A DNA stretch of 64,000 nucleotides from Bodonicaedibacter sp963693005 (lineage in GTDB: Bacteria; Pseudomonadota; Alphaproteobacteria; UBA6184), in contig OY843726.1 in the NCBI GenBank assembly GCA_963693005.1, positions 372,001 through 436,000 on the forward strand, in the 5' to 3' direction. The notes under the pieces were generated by a model. The model was not told the DNA's origin, ran no database searches, and saw only the letters and a program-made list of their open reading frames with translations. How positions within the stretch are numbered: the stretch's first letter is position 1; each line of letters starts with the position of its first letter. Below are positions 55,321 to 64,000 of this stretch, piece after piece. The position numbers and the translations under genes are program-made.

Positions 55321-56003
55321 CTAGCCCCAATACTTAGTCATTTCTGCCGATATCCACGCATATGAATCAGACGTTTGCACTGGAAAAATATCTATTAGCT
55401 GCATAAATGCATGAATCACGCCCGGCACATTCTTTGAAGACACGCGAACACCCACATTTTCTAACTTTTTCGAATACGCAATCCCATCATCTCGTATAGG
55501 GTCACAATCCGCAGTTAATATTATTGCCGGAGGCAATTTAGAAAATGAATCATAATATAATGGAGAAATTCTCCAGTCTTTAAGATTTTTATCTTTTGCG
55601 TAATTTTTAGCATAATAATCTAGTGCAGATCGAGTCAGAAAAAATCCATCCCCATACTGCTTCACCGATGGGTGTGAAAACGTTAAATCTAAACTTGGAT
55701 AAATCAGCAGTTGAAAACTTGGTAACGCGCAATTATCTTCAACCAATCTCGCCGTCAGCGCTGCTGACAGCGTACCCCCTGCACTATCTCCCCCCACAGC
55801 AATTTTGTTGGGATCTGCACCGAAAGATAACGCATTTTGTTGACACCACATATAGGCACTTATCGCATCTTCTACTGCCGAAGGATAAGGATTTTCAGGT
55901 GCCAACCTATACTCTACTGAAACAACTATACATCTTGATTCTGTAGCTACTCTACGACACAACGCATCATGAGTATTAAGACTACCACGGGACCATCCCC
56001 CTC
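55321..56003 (-). pseudogene. Esterase 3' part (HSL/family IV), cut by IS copy 5
   Basis: About 227 codons: 'WSRGSLNTHDALCRRVATES', 'VVSVEYRLAPENPYP', nucleophile 'VGGDSAGGTLS' (GDSAG), acid 'LTADCDPIRDDG', and base 'GVIHAFM'. All catalytic residues except the start of the oxyanion hole are here. With the 5' part at 53969 it makes a complete ~322-aa carboxylesterase. An internal start at 55962 could still make a fragment without HGGG, surely inactive. Confidence 0.88.
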
Positions 56004-56837
56004 GGCATCGTCAAGTTAAGTGAGTTGGGTTACAGGGGTTAGATGGAGCTTTGGGAATTAGGCGTAAAGAGTCTTAGAGGCCGCATGATCCCAAAGGGAT
56101 TTAGCGGCCACAAACATCCGTCTTCTTAAACGTGCGGGTTGTCGGTAGCGATTCACTGAGACAGCAAAGAGGTTTCTGACTTTTCCCATTAAGGAAAGCA
56201 ACGTCTGGGTTCCTTGAGGGGACTTGTACTTAATCAATGTCTTCTCTTTCCGTCGCGTAGGCTGATGTCCATTCTCAACCCGATTATTCAGTCCCTTATG
56301 GGATCTATGATCTGTACCAGGACACATCTGTTTAATCGGTCTGATATAGCTCCTCAGCTTATCCGTGACGATCACTCTCGGGGAGTCATAATGCTTAAGC
56401 AAACGGCTTAAGAACCGTATCGCAGAAGCTTTGTTCCGACGGCGCTGTAGAAAGACATCCAACTCAACGCCATTCGAATCGACGGCTCTCCATAAAACGT
56501 AGGGTTCCCCTTTGATACGTAAGCTCATTTCATCAAGATGCCACTTATCCGATACACGACCTTCTCGTTTCTTCAAGACATCCTTAAAGGATCTAGAGAA
56601 CCTCACGCACCAGTTCCGTACCGTTTCATGGCTCACTATAATTCCTCGATAGGCAAGCTGCTCCTGAACATCTCGATAACTAAGATTAAACCGATGATAC
56701 TGCCAGATCGCACAACTGATCACAGATCCAGGATACCTATACCGCTTCGGATTACTCACTAACTTCATCAACACGCCCTATGTTTAAACACCATCTCCCT
56801 ATATACCACATTCAATCTAACTTAACTTGACGATGCC
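56004..56837 (-). mobile_element. IS6-family element, copy 5
   Basis: 834 bp, same termini. Left flank tccccctc pairs with copy 4; right flank tttgcatg lies inside nuoL and is unpaired. Confidence 0.95.
56058..56768 (-). CDS. IS6-family DDE transposase (copy 5)
   Basis: 236 aa, common version, intact DDE residues. Confidence 0.95.
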   Translation of the reverse strand: MKLVSNPKRYRYPGSVISCAIWQYHRFNLSYRDVQEQLAYRGIIVSHETVRNWCVRFSRSFKDVLKKREGRVSDKWHLDEMSLRIKGEPYVLWRAVDSNGVELDVFLQRRRNKASAIRFLSRLLKHYDSPRVIVTDKLRSYIRPIKQMCPGTDHRSHKGLNNRVENGHQPTRRKEKTLIKYKSPQGTQTLLSLMGKVRNLFAVSVNRYRQPARLRRRMFVAAKSLWDHAASKTLYA

Positions 56838-58464
56838 TTTGCATGGATTTAGGGTGCTTTATATACAAAAAGCCTGCACAAAGAATTCCTAAAAACCCCA
56901 GAAAAACTGGCAAATAATGTACAATCCAAGAAATTTCTTCGTTCGAAGATCTATAGAAGTATGCACCAAAAATCAAATCTGAGCTTGTGAAAAAATCAAC
57001 CATCACCCATCCAGAGAATACTGCTCCCACAGCTAAAAATATTTTGGGCACTAACATAATAAGCGGCGCCTCCTGAATATGAGCTTCTACTTGATCATCT
57101 GACTTACTCTCGCCATGAAATACTAAGACAATTAATCTCCAAGAATAAAATGCTGTTAAAAAAGCGACCATCAAAGCAGCCAAGTATGGAAGATTGGACC
57201 AACCACTCGCTCTTAAGTACAACGACTCTATAATCCAATCTTTCGAGTAATAACCTGCAAAAAGAGGAATCCCTGCCAAGGCTAAACTTCCAATCCAAGT
57301 TAATGCATATGTCACTGGAATCTTACAATACAGTCCACCCATTTTATGAATGTTTTGCTCATGTGACATTGAATGAATTACCGAGCCTGCACTTAGAAAT
57401 AATAGTGCTTTAAAAAATGCATGCGTAACCAAATGGAATAATGCAGCGGAGTACGACGCCACCCCACAAGCCATAAACATATAGCCTAACTGACTACACG
57501 TAGAATAGGCAATCACACGCTTAATATCGCTTTGCACCAACCCAATAATTGCCGCAAATAGGGCCGTCACCGCACCCACATATAATGCAATAGACTGAAT
57601 CAACGGAGTATATTCAAACAAAAATGACATTCTTACTAACAAAAACACTCCTGCCGTCACCATAGTAGCCGCATGAATCAACGCCGATACAGGAGTTGGC
57701 CCCTCCATTGCATCTGGCAACCATACATGCAACCCAAACTGGGCCGATTTTGCCATTGCTCCTATTAAAAAACAAAAGCCAATCAAGCCATATGAATTTA
57801 TAGAAAGATTATACCCCAAATCAAACGTCAGCTCTTTATGTGTATCCAGATTTGATAAAATCTCTGGAATCGACACAGATTCAAAAACAGAAAAACATCC
57901 AATAATTCCAAGAATCATACCGGCATCACCTATGCGATTTGTAATAAACGCCTTCATAGATGCCGAATTAGCAGACTCTTTATGCCACCAAAACCCAATT
58001 AGCAGATACGAAGCTAACCCAACTCCTTCCCATCCTAAAAACAACTGAAGAAGGTCATCTCCCATGACTAGAAAGAGCATAAAGAAAGTAAACAAACTAA
58101 GATAAGACATGAAACGCACAATAGATTTATCTTGTGCCATATACCCCAAAGAATACAAATGCACCATTAACGAAACACTTGTAACAACTACCGCCATAAT
58201 TGCAGCCATACTGTCGACATATAGCCCCCAGCTCACTAAATGATTACCCAATGGAATCCAACTAATCATTGATCCATGAACAATTTTTTTTCCAACAATT
58301 ACATCATACGCCAAATCTATCGCAATCAATGTTGACACTCCAACACAAAAGCACGTTACAATCTTTGCAAGGTATTCCATTTTTTTTAGCCCAAAGAAAC
58401 TAATCAGTCCCGCAACAAAACTACCTACTAAAGGAATCCACAATACTGCAGCTGACATTATCAT
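56838..58464 (-). pseudogene. nuoL: nuoL, 3'-truncated by IS copy 5
   Basis: About 542 native codons, then the frame runs a few codons into the IS. Family length is ~610-640, so some 70-100 residues are lost, including the end of the lateral helix. Before that it is intact: 'WEGVGLASYLLIGFWW', 'LHVWLPDAMEGPTPVSALIHAATMVTAGVFLLVRM', 'VIAYSTCSQLGYMF'. The lateral helix contributes to complex I stability, so the product is probably defective. The start overlaps the nuoK stop (ATGA). Confidence 0.88.
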
Positions 58465-58772
58465 AGCTCATCCTTTAATTGATTTCCTTGAGCCAAGGAA
58501 ACATTGGATTTCTGTCTAAAGTAAAACACCAACATGCCCAGCCCAACGGCAGACTCCGCAGCGGCAACAGTTAAAACAAAAACCACAAATACTTGTCCAT
58601 CTACCTGCTGCCAAGCTGCTGCATAAGCTATAAAATTCAAACTAACTCCTAGAAACATTAACTCGACACATAAAAACACTTTGATTAAGTTATCTAAATT
58701 AATCACAAGACCCGCGATTGCAACACAAAACACAACCGCACTTAGGCCATTAATCACAGAAGGATCAATCAT
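58461..58772 (-). CDS. nuoK: NADH-quinone oxidoreductase subunit K
   Basis: 103 aa, three TM segments with the conserved Glu in 'VELMFLGVSLNFIAYA' and the second in 'AAAESAVGLGMLV'. Overlaps nuoJ and nuoL by 4 bp each. Confidence 0.95.
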   Translation of the reverse strand: MIDPSVINGLSAVVFCVAIAGLVINLDNLIKVFLCVELMFLGVSLNFIAYAAAWQQVDGQVFVVFVLTVAAAESAVGLGMLVFYFRQKSNVSLAQGNQLKDEL

Positions 58773-59365
58773 TGGATTCCTTCTCCCTGTTTTACCTTTA
58801 CTAACGTTACAACTTCATCGGGGTTTCGATTTACTTGATCAAAAGTATTCTGATGTTTTACATTCTTAGTAGTTCGGCTTTGAAAAGTTACGATGACGGC
58901 AGAAACCATTGCCACCAACAATAAAACAGCACACCCCTGGAATGCTAGACCATAAGTAGTATATAATTGCCTACCTATTTCACTTATATTTACAGATGCT
59001 GACTGTGCAATTGATACATTTTTAACAGTAGTTAATAACACAATCTCTGTAACAAAAAACACTCCCAAACTAAGTGCCCAATATTTGTAAGCCTTTTTAT
59101 TATTTTTATATTTTTTTTCATCTTTATCTATGGTCATAACTACAAACATTAACAATACAGAAACCGCACCTACATATACAATTACTGTACTTAATGCAAC
59201 AAACTCAGCTCCCAACAAAATGTAAATTGCAGCGCCATTTAAAAACGTAAAAATTAATGAAAGAACAGAGTGAACCGGACGGCGCAATAGAACCACTCCA
59301 AAGGACCCTATTAATAACGACATTGAAAACATGTACATTAAAATGGAAGAAAACAACTCAAACAC
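58769..59365 (-). CDS. nuoJ: NADH-quinone oxidoreductase subunit J
   Basis: 198 aa, five TM segments. 'VLLRRPVHSVLSLIFTFLNGAAIYILLGAEFVALSTVIVYVGAVSVLLMFVVM' is the family core. The C-terminus is slightly variable, as usual. Confidence 0.94.
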   Translation of the reverse strand: MFELFSSILMYMFSMSLLIGSFGVVLLRRPVHSVLSLIFTFLNGAAIYILLGAEFVALSTVIVYVGAVSVLLMFVVMTIDKDEKKYKNNKKAYKYWALSLGVFFVTEIVLLTTVKNVSIAQSASVNISEIGRQLYTTYGLAFQGCAVLLLVAMVSAVIVTFQSRTTKNVKHQNTFDQVNRNPDEVVTLVKVKQGEGIQ

Positions 59366-59394
59366 CTTTTATTATTTTTATTAGTTAGTTTATC

Positions 59395-59877
59395 CTATCG
59401 GTACGGTGATTCTTTTTCAAGGTTTCTTGCAAGTGCAGGTTCCCACTTATCACCATTATCTAACAATTTTTCTTTTGTATAAATAAGTTCTTCACGCGTC
59501 TCGGCAGTAAATTCAAAGTTTGGCCCCTGAACAATTGCATCCACTGGACAAGCCTCCTGACACAAACCACAGTAAATGCATTTGGTCATATCTATGTCAT
59601 ATCTCACCGCTCGCCGAGATCCATCTTCCATCTCGCTCGAAACAATTGTAATTGCTTGTGCTGGGCAAATCGCTTCACATAATTTACACGCTATACAGCG
59701 CTCTTCTCCACTTGGGTAACGCCTTAATGCATGCTCCCCACGAAATCTAGAGCTAATTTTTCCTTTTTCAAAAGGATAATTAATAGTAACTTTTGCTTTG
59801 AAAAACATGTACTTGAATGTTAACAGCATGCCTTTTACAATATCTACCAGTAACAATCGCTTAATCATTAACCACAT
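59395..59877 (-). CDS. nuoI: NADH-quinone oxidoreductase subunit I
   Basis: 160 aa. Two 4Fe-4S motifs 'CIACKLCEAICP' and 'CIYCGLCQEACP' carry clusters N6a/N6b towards quinone. Normal length. Confidence 0.96.
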   Translation of the reverse strand: MWLMIKRLLLVDIVKGMLLTFKYMFFKAKVTINYPFEKGKISSRFRGEHALRRYPSGEERCIACKLCEAICPAQAITIVSSEMEDGSRRAVRYDIDMTKCIYCGLCQEACPVDAIVQGPNFEFTAETREELIYTKEKLLDNGDKWEPALARNLEKESPYR

Positions 59878-59880
59878 AAT

Positions 59881-60891
59881 TTAGCCTCCCTGCCACAACA
59901 ATACAACCGCTGCAGTTCCAACAAACCAAACCAGAGATATTGGCAAAAATATTTTCCACCCAATATTCATCAACTGATCATATCGATATCTTGGCAAGGT
60001 TGTGCGCACCCATAGGAATATAAACAGAATAAATGTAATTTTTAGCGCTAACCATACTGGTTCAGGAATCCACGCAAACGGACCCCAACTAATCAAGGGC
60101 AACCATCCCCCTAAAAACATCAGTGACGTTATCGCACTCATTAAAATCATATTTCCATATTCTGCAAGAAAAAAGGCCGCAAATGGTGTTGACGAGTATT
60201 CCACATTAAAGCCACCAGCCAACTCTGTCTCTGCTTCAGGCAAGTCAAATGGTGTGCGATTTGTTTCCGCTAGAGTAGAAATCACAAATACAATAAACAT
60301 TGGAAAGTGAGGAACAACAAACCATACGCCTTTTTGTGCGTTTACGATGTCTGTAAGATTAAATGACTGACAACTAATTACGACGGATAGCAATACAATC
60401 CCCATAGACACCTCATAAGAAATCATCTGCGCAGCAGCTCGCAACCCACCATATAGGGCATAAATTGATTGACTAGACCACCCAGCCATCACAATTCCTA
60501 AGGCACTCATTGAGCTCACCGCCAACAAATACAGCAAACCCAAATTAATGTCCGCAAATACCAAGCCTTCTCCCCAAGGTATAACAGCCCAACTTGCCAA
60601 GCTTAAACCAAAGGTTAAAACTGGAGCTAATAAGAACACCGTAATATCTGAATTTTTAGGAAAAATTACTTCTTTATGTACTAACTTTAATCCATCAGCA
60701 AACGGCTGAAACAATCCAAACGGCCCAATCACATTTGCTCCCCAACGCATTTGTGCCGCTGCTAAAACTTTTCTTTCTGCTAACGTTAGGTATGAAATAG
60801 AAATAATTAACCCCACTAAAAACATCAGAGCATACGCAGCTACTTGAGCAACCGGTATCACTGCATGGACGAACTCATTCCACATGTGCAT
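59881..60891 (-). CDS. nuoH: NADH-quinone oxidoreductase subunit H
   Basis: 336 aa from ATG 60891 (60915 or 60885 also possible), eight TM segments. 'LAERKVLAAAQMRWGANVIGPFGLFQPFADGLKLVHKE' and 'ETNRTPFDLPEAETELAGGFNVEYSS' are invariant family blocks at the quinone site. The start overlaps the end of nuoG. Confidence 0.95.
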   Translation of the reverse strand: MHMWNEFVHAVIPVAQVAAYALMFLVGLIISISYLTLAERKVLAAAQMRWGANVIGPFGLFQPFADGLKLVHKEVIFPKNSDITVFLLAPVLTFGLSLASWAVIPWGEGLVFADINLGLLYLLAVSSMSALGIVMAGWSSQSIYALYGGLRAAAQMISYEVSMGIVLLSVVISCQSFNLTDIVNAQKGVWFVVPHFPMFIVFVISTLAETNRTPFDLPEAETELAGGFNVEYSSTPFAAFFLAEYGNMILMSAITSLMFLGGWLPLISWGPFAWIPEPVWLALKITFILFIFLWVRTTLPRYRYDQLMNIGWKIFLPISLVWFVGTAAVVLLWQGG

Positions 60892-62935
60892 CACCTTCAT
60901 TTTTAATGTTTTCAATACACTTCGCCATCGTTTTAGAGTTCTTGCTAATTAGGTTTGTCATATAAAAATTCTTAATTGCCGGCACCAACTCTTCATGGGA
61001 AAGCTCGCCTTTTTGGCCCATATTAGATACCCACTTACGTTTCTTAAATGTACGGTTTTCTGCAAATTCAGCATTTTCTTTACTTAATGCCTTTCGCACT
61101 TCTAATAGGGTAGAATATGTCTCTAAACCCATACGCTGCATAATCTCTGCCATAATCTTCCAATCTTCCCAAGCTTCTCCTGGTTTGGAAACCGCTTCAG
61201 ACGAAGACTGGGAGCGTCCCTCTGTATTCACATAAATGGCATTTTTTTCAACGTACGAACAACCCGGCAAAATTACATCTGCATTCTGCGCACCGATATC
61301 ACCATGGTGACCAATATAAATTTTTAATGTTCGCTTTGAGATTTTAGCCCCTATATCATCAAGCCCCATTAAGAACACCACATCAATCCGACCATCGTGC
61401 GAAGCCGCCACAATTTCAGAAGAACCCAATCCAGTTTCACCCGGAACAAACCCTAAGTCTAAGCCTCCCACACGGCTTGCTGCTGTATGCAAAACGTTAA
61501 ATCCATTCCAGCCATCGTCTGATATCATGTTGTATTTCTCAGCCAACTGACCACACACGTTCAATAACACTGAACCCTGCTTAGATTTCAACGCTGATTG
61601 GCCAATAATAATCGCGGCTTTTTTTGCACTCTGTAAAACTTGAGAAAGCACCCCCTCACCATTCAGAGCTCTTTGCAACAAGCTTATGTCATTTCCTAAA
61701 TCATTCACTGCATAGGTTAGATCATGTTCAAATCCAACACGATAAACTTTCATTCCATGCTGTGTTACACCTCTACGCAATCGAACATTCAGCGTCGGGG
61801 CTTCCCATCTTGGGTTAGTACCGACCAGTATACATACATCTGCAAACTCTATATCACTTAAGCTAGTATTAAACACAAACGAAGCGGGGTTTTTCGCATC
61901 TGCATATGCTCCATCTGTTCTACAATCCATATGCTGAGATTCCAAGTTATACAGAAGTTTTTTCATCAACAATAGACTCTCTGTATCAACTAAGTCTCCC
62001 GCCAAAGCCGACACCTTATGGCCCGGTATGCTTTTTAACTTATCCACCACAACTGATAGCGCCCTATCCCATGATGTAGGGGTTAAATCTCCCTTATTGT
62101 TTCGAACATAGGGTTTGTCTAAACGTTGGTAACGCAACCCGTCATATGAAAAGCGAGATTTATCGGATAGCCAAATCTCATTTATATCTTCCATACCACG
62201 TGGCTGAATACGAAACACCTGGTCACCGCGACTATCAATACGAATATGCGACCCGATAGCATCCATTACATCAATACTATCCGTGTGCTTCAACTCCCAG
62301 GGACGGCCTTGAAATTAATACGGTTTAGAATTCAAAGCACCAACCGGACATAAATCAATGATATTGCCGGAAACCTCCGAATGAATTGCTTTTTCCAAAT
62401 ACGTGGTAATCTCCATAGTTTCTCCACGACCCAAAGCTCCCATTTCAGAAACCCCCGCGATATCCTCCATAAACCTTACACATCGAGTACAATGAATACA
62501 TCTAGTCATTTTTGTACTAATTAGGGGCCCCATATTTTTATTCGCAACAATACGTTTTTCTTCAACATACCTAGAACGATCCTTGCCGTAATGTAAGGTT
62601 TCATCTTGCAAGTCACACTCGCCTGCCTGATCACAAACCGGACAGTCCAATGGATGGTTAATAAGCAAAAACTCCATCACTCCTTCACGATCTTTGCGCA
62701 CTCTATCTGTCGTTGTATGAATAACCATGCCATCTTGCACTAAGTTTGCACAACTTGGTAACGGCTTTCTGGCCCCCTCCACATCCACCAAACACATACG
62801 ACAATTACCCGCAATCTCCAGTTTGGGGTGATAGCAAAAATGTGGGATTTCAATACCCACCTGATGGCAGGCATCAATAATGCTAATTTCTTTTTCAAAC
62901 TCATATTTTCGATGATCAATTGTAACTTTAATCAT
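60875..62935 (-). pseudogene. nuoG: nuoG interrupted by one in-frame TAA
   Basis: Two open segments in the same frame. The first (62935-62318) codes for 206 aa with the 2Fe-2S cysteines ('IPHFCYHPKLEIAGNCRMC'), 'CPVCDQAGECDLQD' and 'CIHCTRCVRF', ending in 'LCPVGALNSKPY'. A TAA (62317-62315) follows, then 'FQGRPWELKHTDSIDVMDAIGSHIRI', the normal continuation; the second part (to 60875) is the molybdopterin-like domain with a normal C-terminus. Total ~686 codons, normal NuoG length. A change from TCA to TAA would suffice. Unless the stop is read through or is an error, NuoG is lost. A TTG at 62293 could restart only the C-terminal 472 aa. Confidence 0.85.
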
Positions 62936-64000
62936 TATGCGCTACTCGCTTTCATACTACCTTTAATACGTGCAATTAACTCATGCCTAAAATGACGTAT
63001 TAGACCTTGAACTGGCCAGGCTGCAGCATCTCCTAAAGCACAAATTGTGTGTCCTTCAATCTGATGAGATATTTGTTCTAGCACATCAATATCTGATACA
63101 TCTGCGTCTCCACGTTGAATTCGACTTAACATTCGCCACATCCAACCCGTACCCTCTCTACACGGAGTACACTGGCCACAACTTTCATGCATATAAAATT
63201 TCGATAACCGTGCTATAGCCTCTAAAATATCTGTACTTTTATCCATTACAATAACGGCAGCAGTACCCAACCCTGATTTTACCTCACTCAAACTATCAAA
63301 ATCCATTAATACGCTATCGCAAGTTGATTTCGGCAAAAGCGGAACTGAGGAACCTCCAGGGATAACTGCCAATAGATTGTCCCAACCTCCCCGCACTCCT
63401 CCAGCATGCTTCTCAATCAAAACTTTTAATGGAATGCCCATTACCTCTTCAACATTACAGGGAGTATTAACATGCCCCGAAATACAAAATACTTTTGTTC
63501 CACAACTTTTCTCTGGCCCTAAACCTGAAAACCACGAAGCCCCTCGTCGCAAAATTGTTGGAATTACAGCAATCGTTTCAACATTATTAATAAGAGTTGG
63601 CTTACCGTATAAACCCACAACTGCTGGAAATGGCGGTTTCAACCGAGGTTGACCTTTTTTCCCCTCAATACTCTCAAGCAAGGCTGACTCTTCCCCACAG
63701 ATATATGCACCTGCCCCATGATGAATGTGTAAGTCGAAATTCCATCCAGAATTTGCGGCATTTTTTCCTAACAGTCCTGCATCATACGCCTCTTGTATCG
63801 CTGACTGTAGAATTAACGACTCTCTCTTAAATTCACCGCGAATATATATATAGCCCACACTCGCTTGAATCGCGACGGCTGCTAACAAAGCTCCTTCAAT
63901 AATTTTGTGCGGCTCATTTCGAAGGATATCTCGGTCTTTGCAGGTCCCAGGTTCACCTTCATCTGCATTAACTATCAAATAGTGTTGCAGACCATCTTGG
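62935..64000 (-). CDS. nuoF: NADH-quinone oxidoreductase subunit F (partial)
   Basis: The frame is open to the window edge, so the 5' end lies outside. 'LQHYLIVNADEGEPGTCKDRDI', 'GAGAYICGEESALLESIEGKKGQPRLKPPFP', and the cluster ligands 'ESCGQCTPCREGTGW' plus a later Cys ('TICALGDAAAW') identify NuoF, the FMN- and NADH-binding subunit. The stop overlaps the nuoG start by 1 bp (TAATG). Confidence 0.95.
   Translation of the reverse strand, partial: QDGLQHYLIVNADEGEPGTCKDRDILRNEPHKIIEGALLAAVAIQASVGYIYIRGEFKRESLILQSAIQEAYDAGLLGKNAANSGWNFDLHIHHGAGAYICGEESALLESIEGKKGQPRLKPPFPAVVGLYGKPTLINNVETIAVIPTILRRGASWFSGLGPEKSCGTKVFCISGHVNTPCNVEEVMGIPLKVLIEKHAGGVRGGWDNLLAVIPGGSSVPLLPKSTCDSVLMDFDSLSEVKSGLGTAAVIVMDKSTDILEAIARLSKFYMHESCGQCTPCREGTGWMWRMLSRIQRGDADVSDIDVLEQISHQIEGHTICALGDAAAWPVQGLIRHFRHELIARIKGSMKASSA

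Overview
The window looks like a low-GC alphaproteobacterium, probably a host-associated one of the Holosporales/Rickettsiales type (the order is inferred). The class-level evidence is a circularly permuted two-piece tmRNA, a clpS-clpA pair, dapF-mtaB-ftsY, an NDUFA12-mlaD-DUF2155 cluster, F0 genes in the order atpI-B-E-b'-b, an alpha-type SspB, and nuoM-nuoN-birA-rnj. Five near-identical IS6-family elements and many broken genes point to a genome in decay.

Layout. 1-24.4 kb: PAS protein, MFS transporter, clpA/clpS, MscS channel, a secreted-protein gene broken by one stop codon, a small WGR protein, O-methyltransferase, a frameshifted secreted-protein gene, DEAD-box helicase with a repeat tail, Bcr/CflA-type exporter, exported GNAT-like protein, ABC-F ATPase behind an attenuator-like leader, exported Nudix protein, a TetR/EamA pair with operators, tRNA-Ser(GCT), metallo-beta-lactamase-fold hydrolase, 5'-truncated FAD oxidase, dapF-mtaB-ftsY. 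24.4-29.4 kb: fliS, the body of fliD, two IS copies and fragments of a kinase-like exported protein. 29.5-47 kb: second WGR protein, lipoprotein methyltransferase, ssrA-sspB, RND efflux pair, MFS, DUF2155/mlaD/NDUFA12, a CcmF-like protein without its heme motif, ATP synthase F0 genes, rplU-rpmA-obgE, an NhaC-type antiporter, and the first 20 codons of fliD. 47-56.8 kb: three IS copies, nuoM without its 5' end, nuoN, birA, rnj, a second MscS, and an esterase gene cut in two with tRNA-Ser(GGA). 56.8-64 kb: nuoL without its 3' end, nuoK-J-I-H, nuoG with an internal stop, nuoF to the window edge.

Main result. The five 834-bp IS copies are the breakpoints of inversions. Matching 8-bp target duplications, now in inverted orientation at different copies, rejoin fliD (46949-47009 with 26941-24859) and an HGGGW esterase (53969-54256 with 56003-55321) exactly in frame. 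Putting nuoM back next to nuoL requires a third join, which has lost DNA. Strand composition agrees: the plus strand is C-rich in 1-27 kb and 55-64 kb but G-rich between the second and fourth IS. Complex I is damaged at nuoG, nuoL and nuoM, although nuoF, H-K, nuoN and NDUFA12 read intact.

Other points: several enzyme folds that are normally cytosolic carry export signals (Nudix, GNAT-like, methyltransferase, kinase-like). Two broken small genes can be repaired by adding single T residues to T-runs, so either slippage or a sequencing artefact has to be considered.
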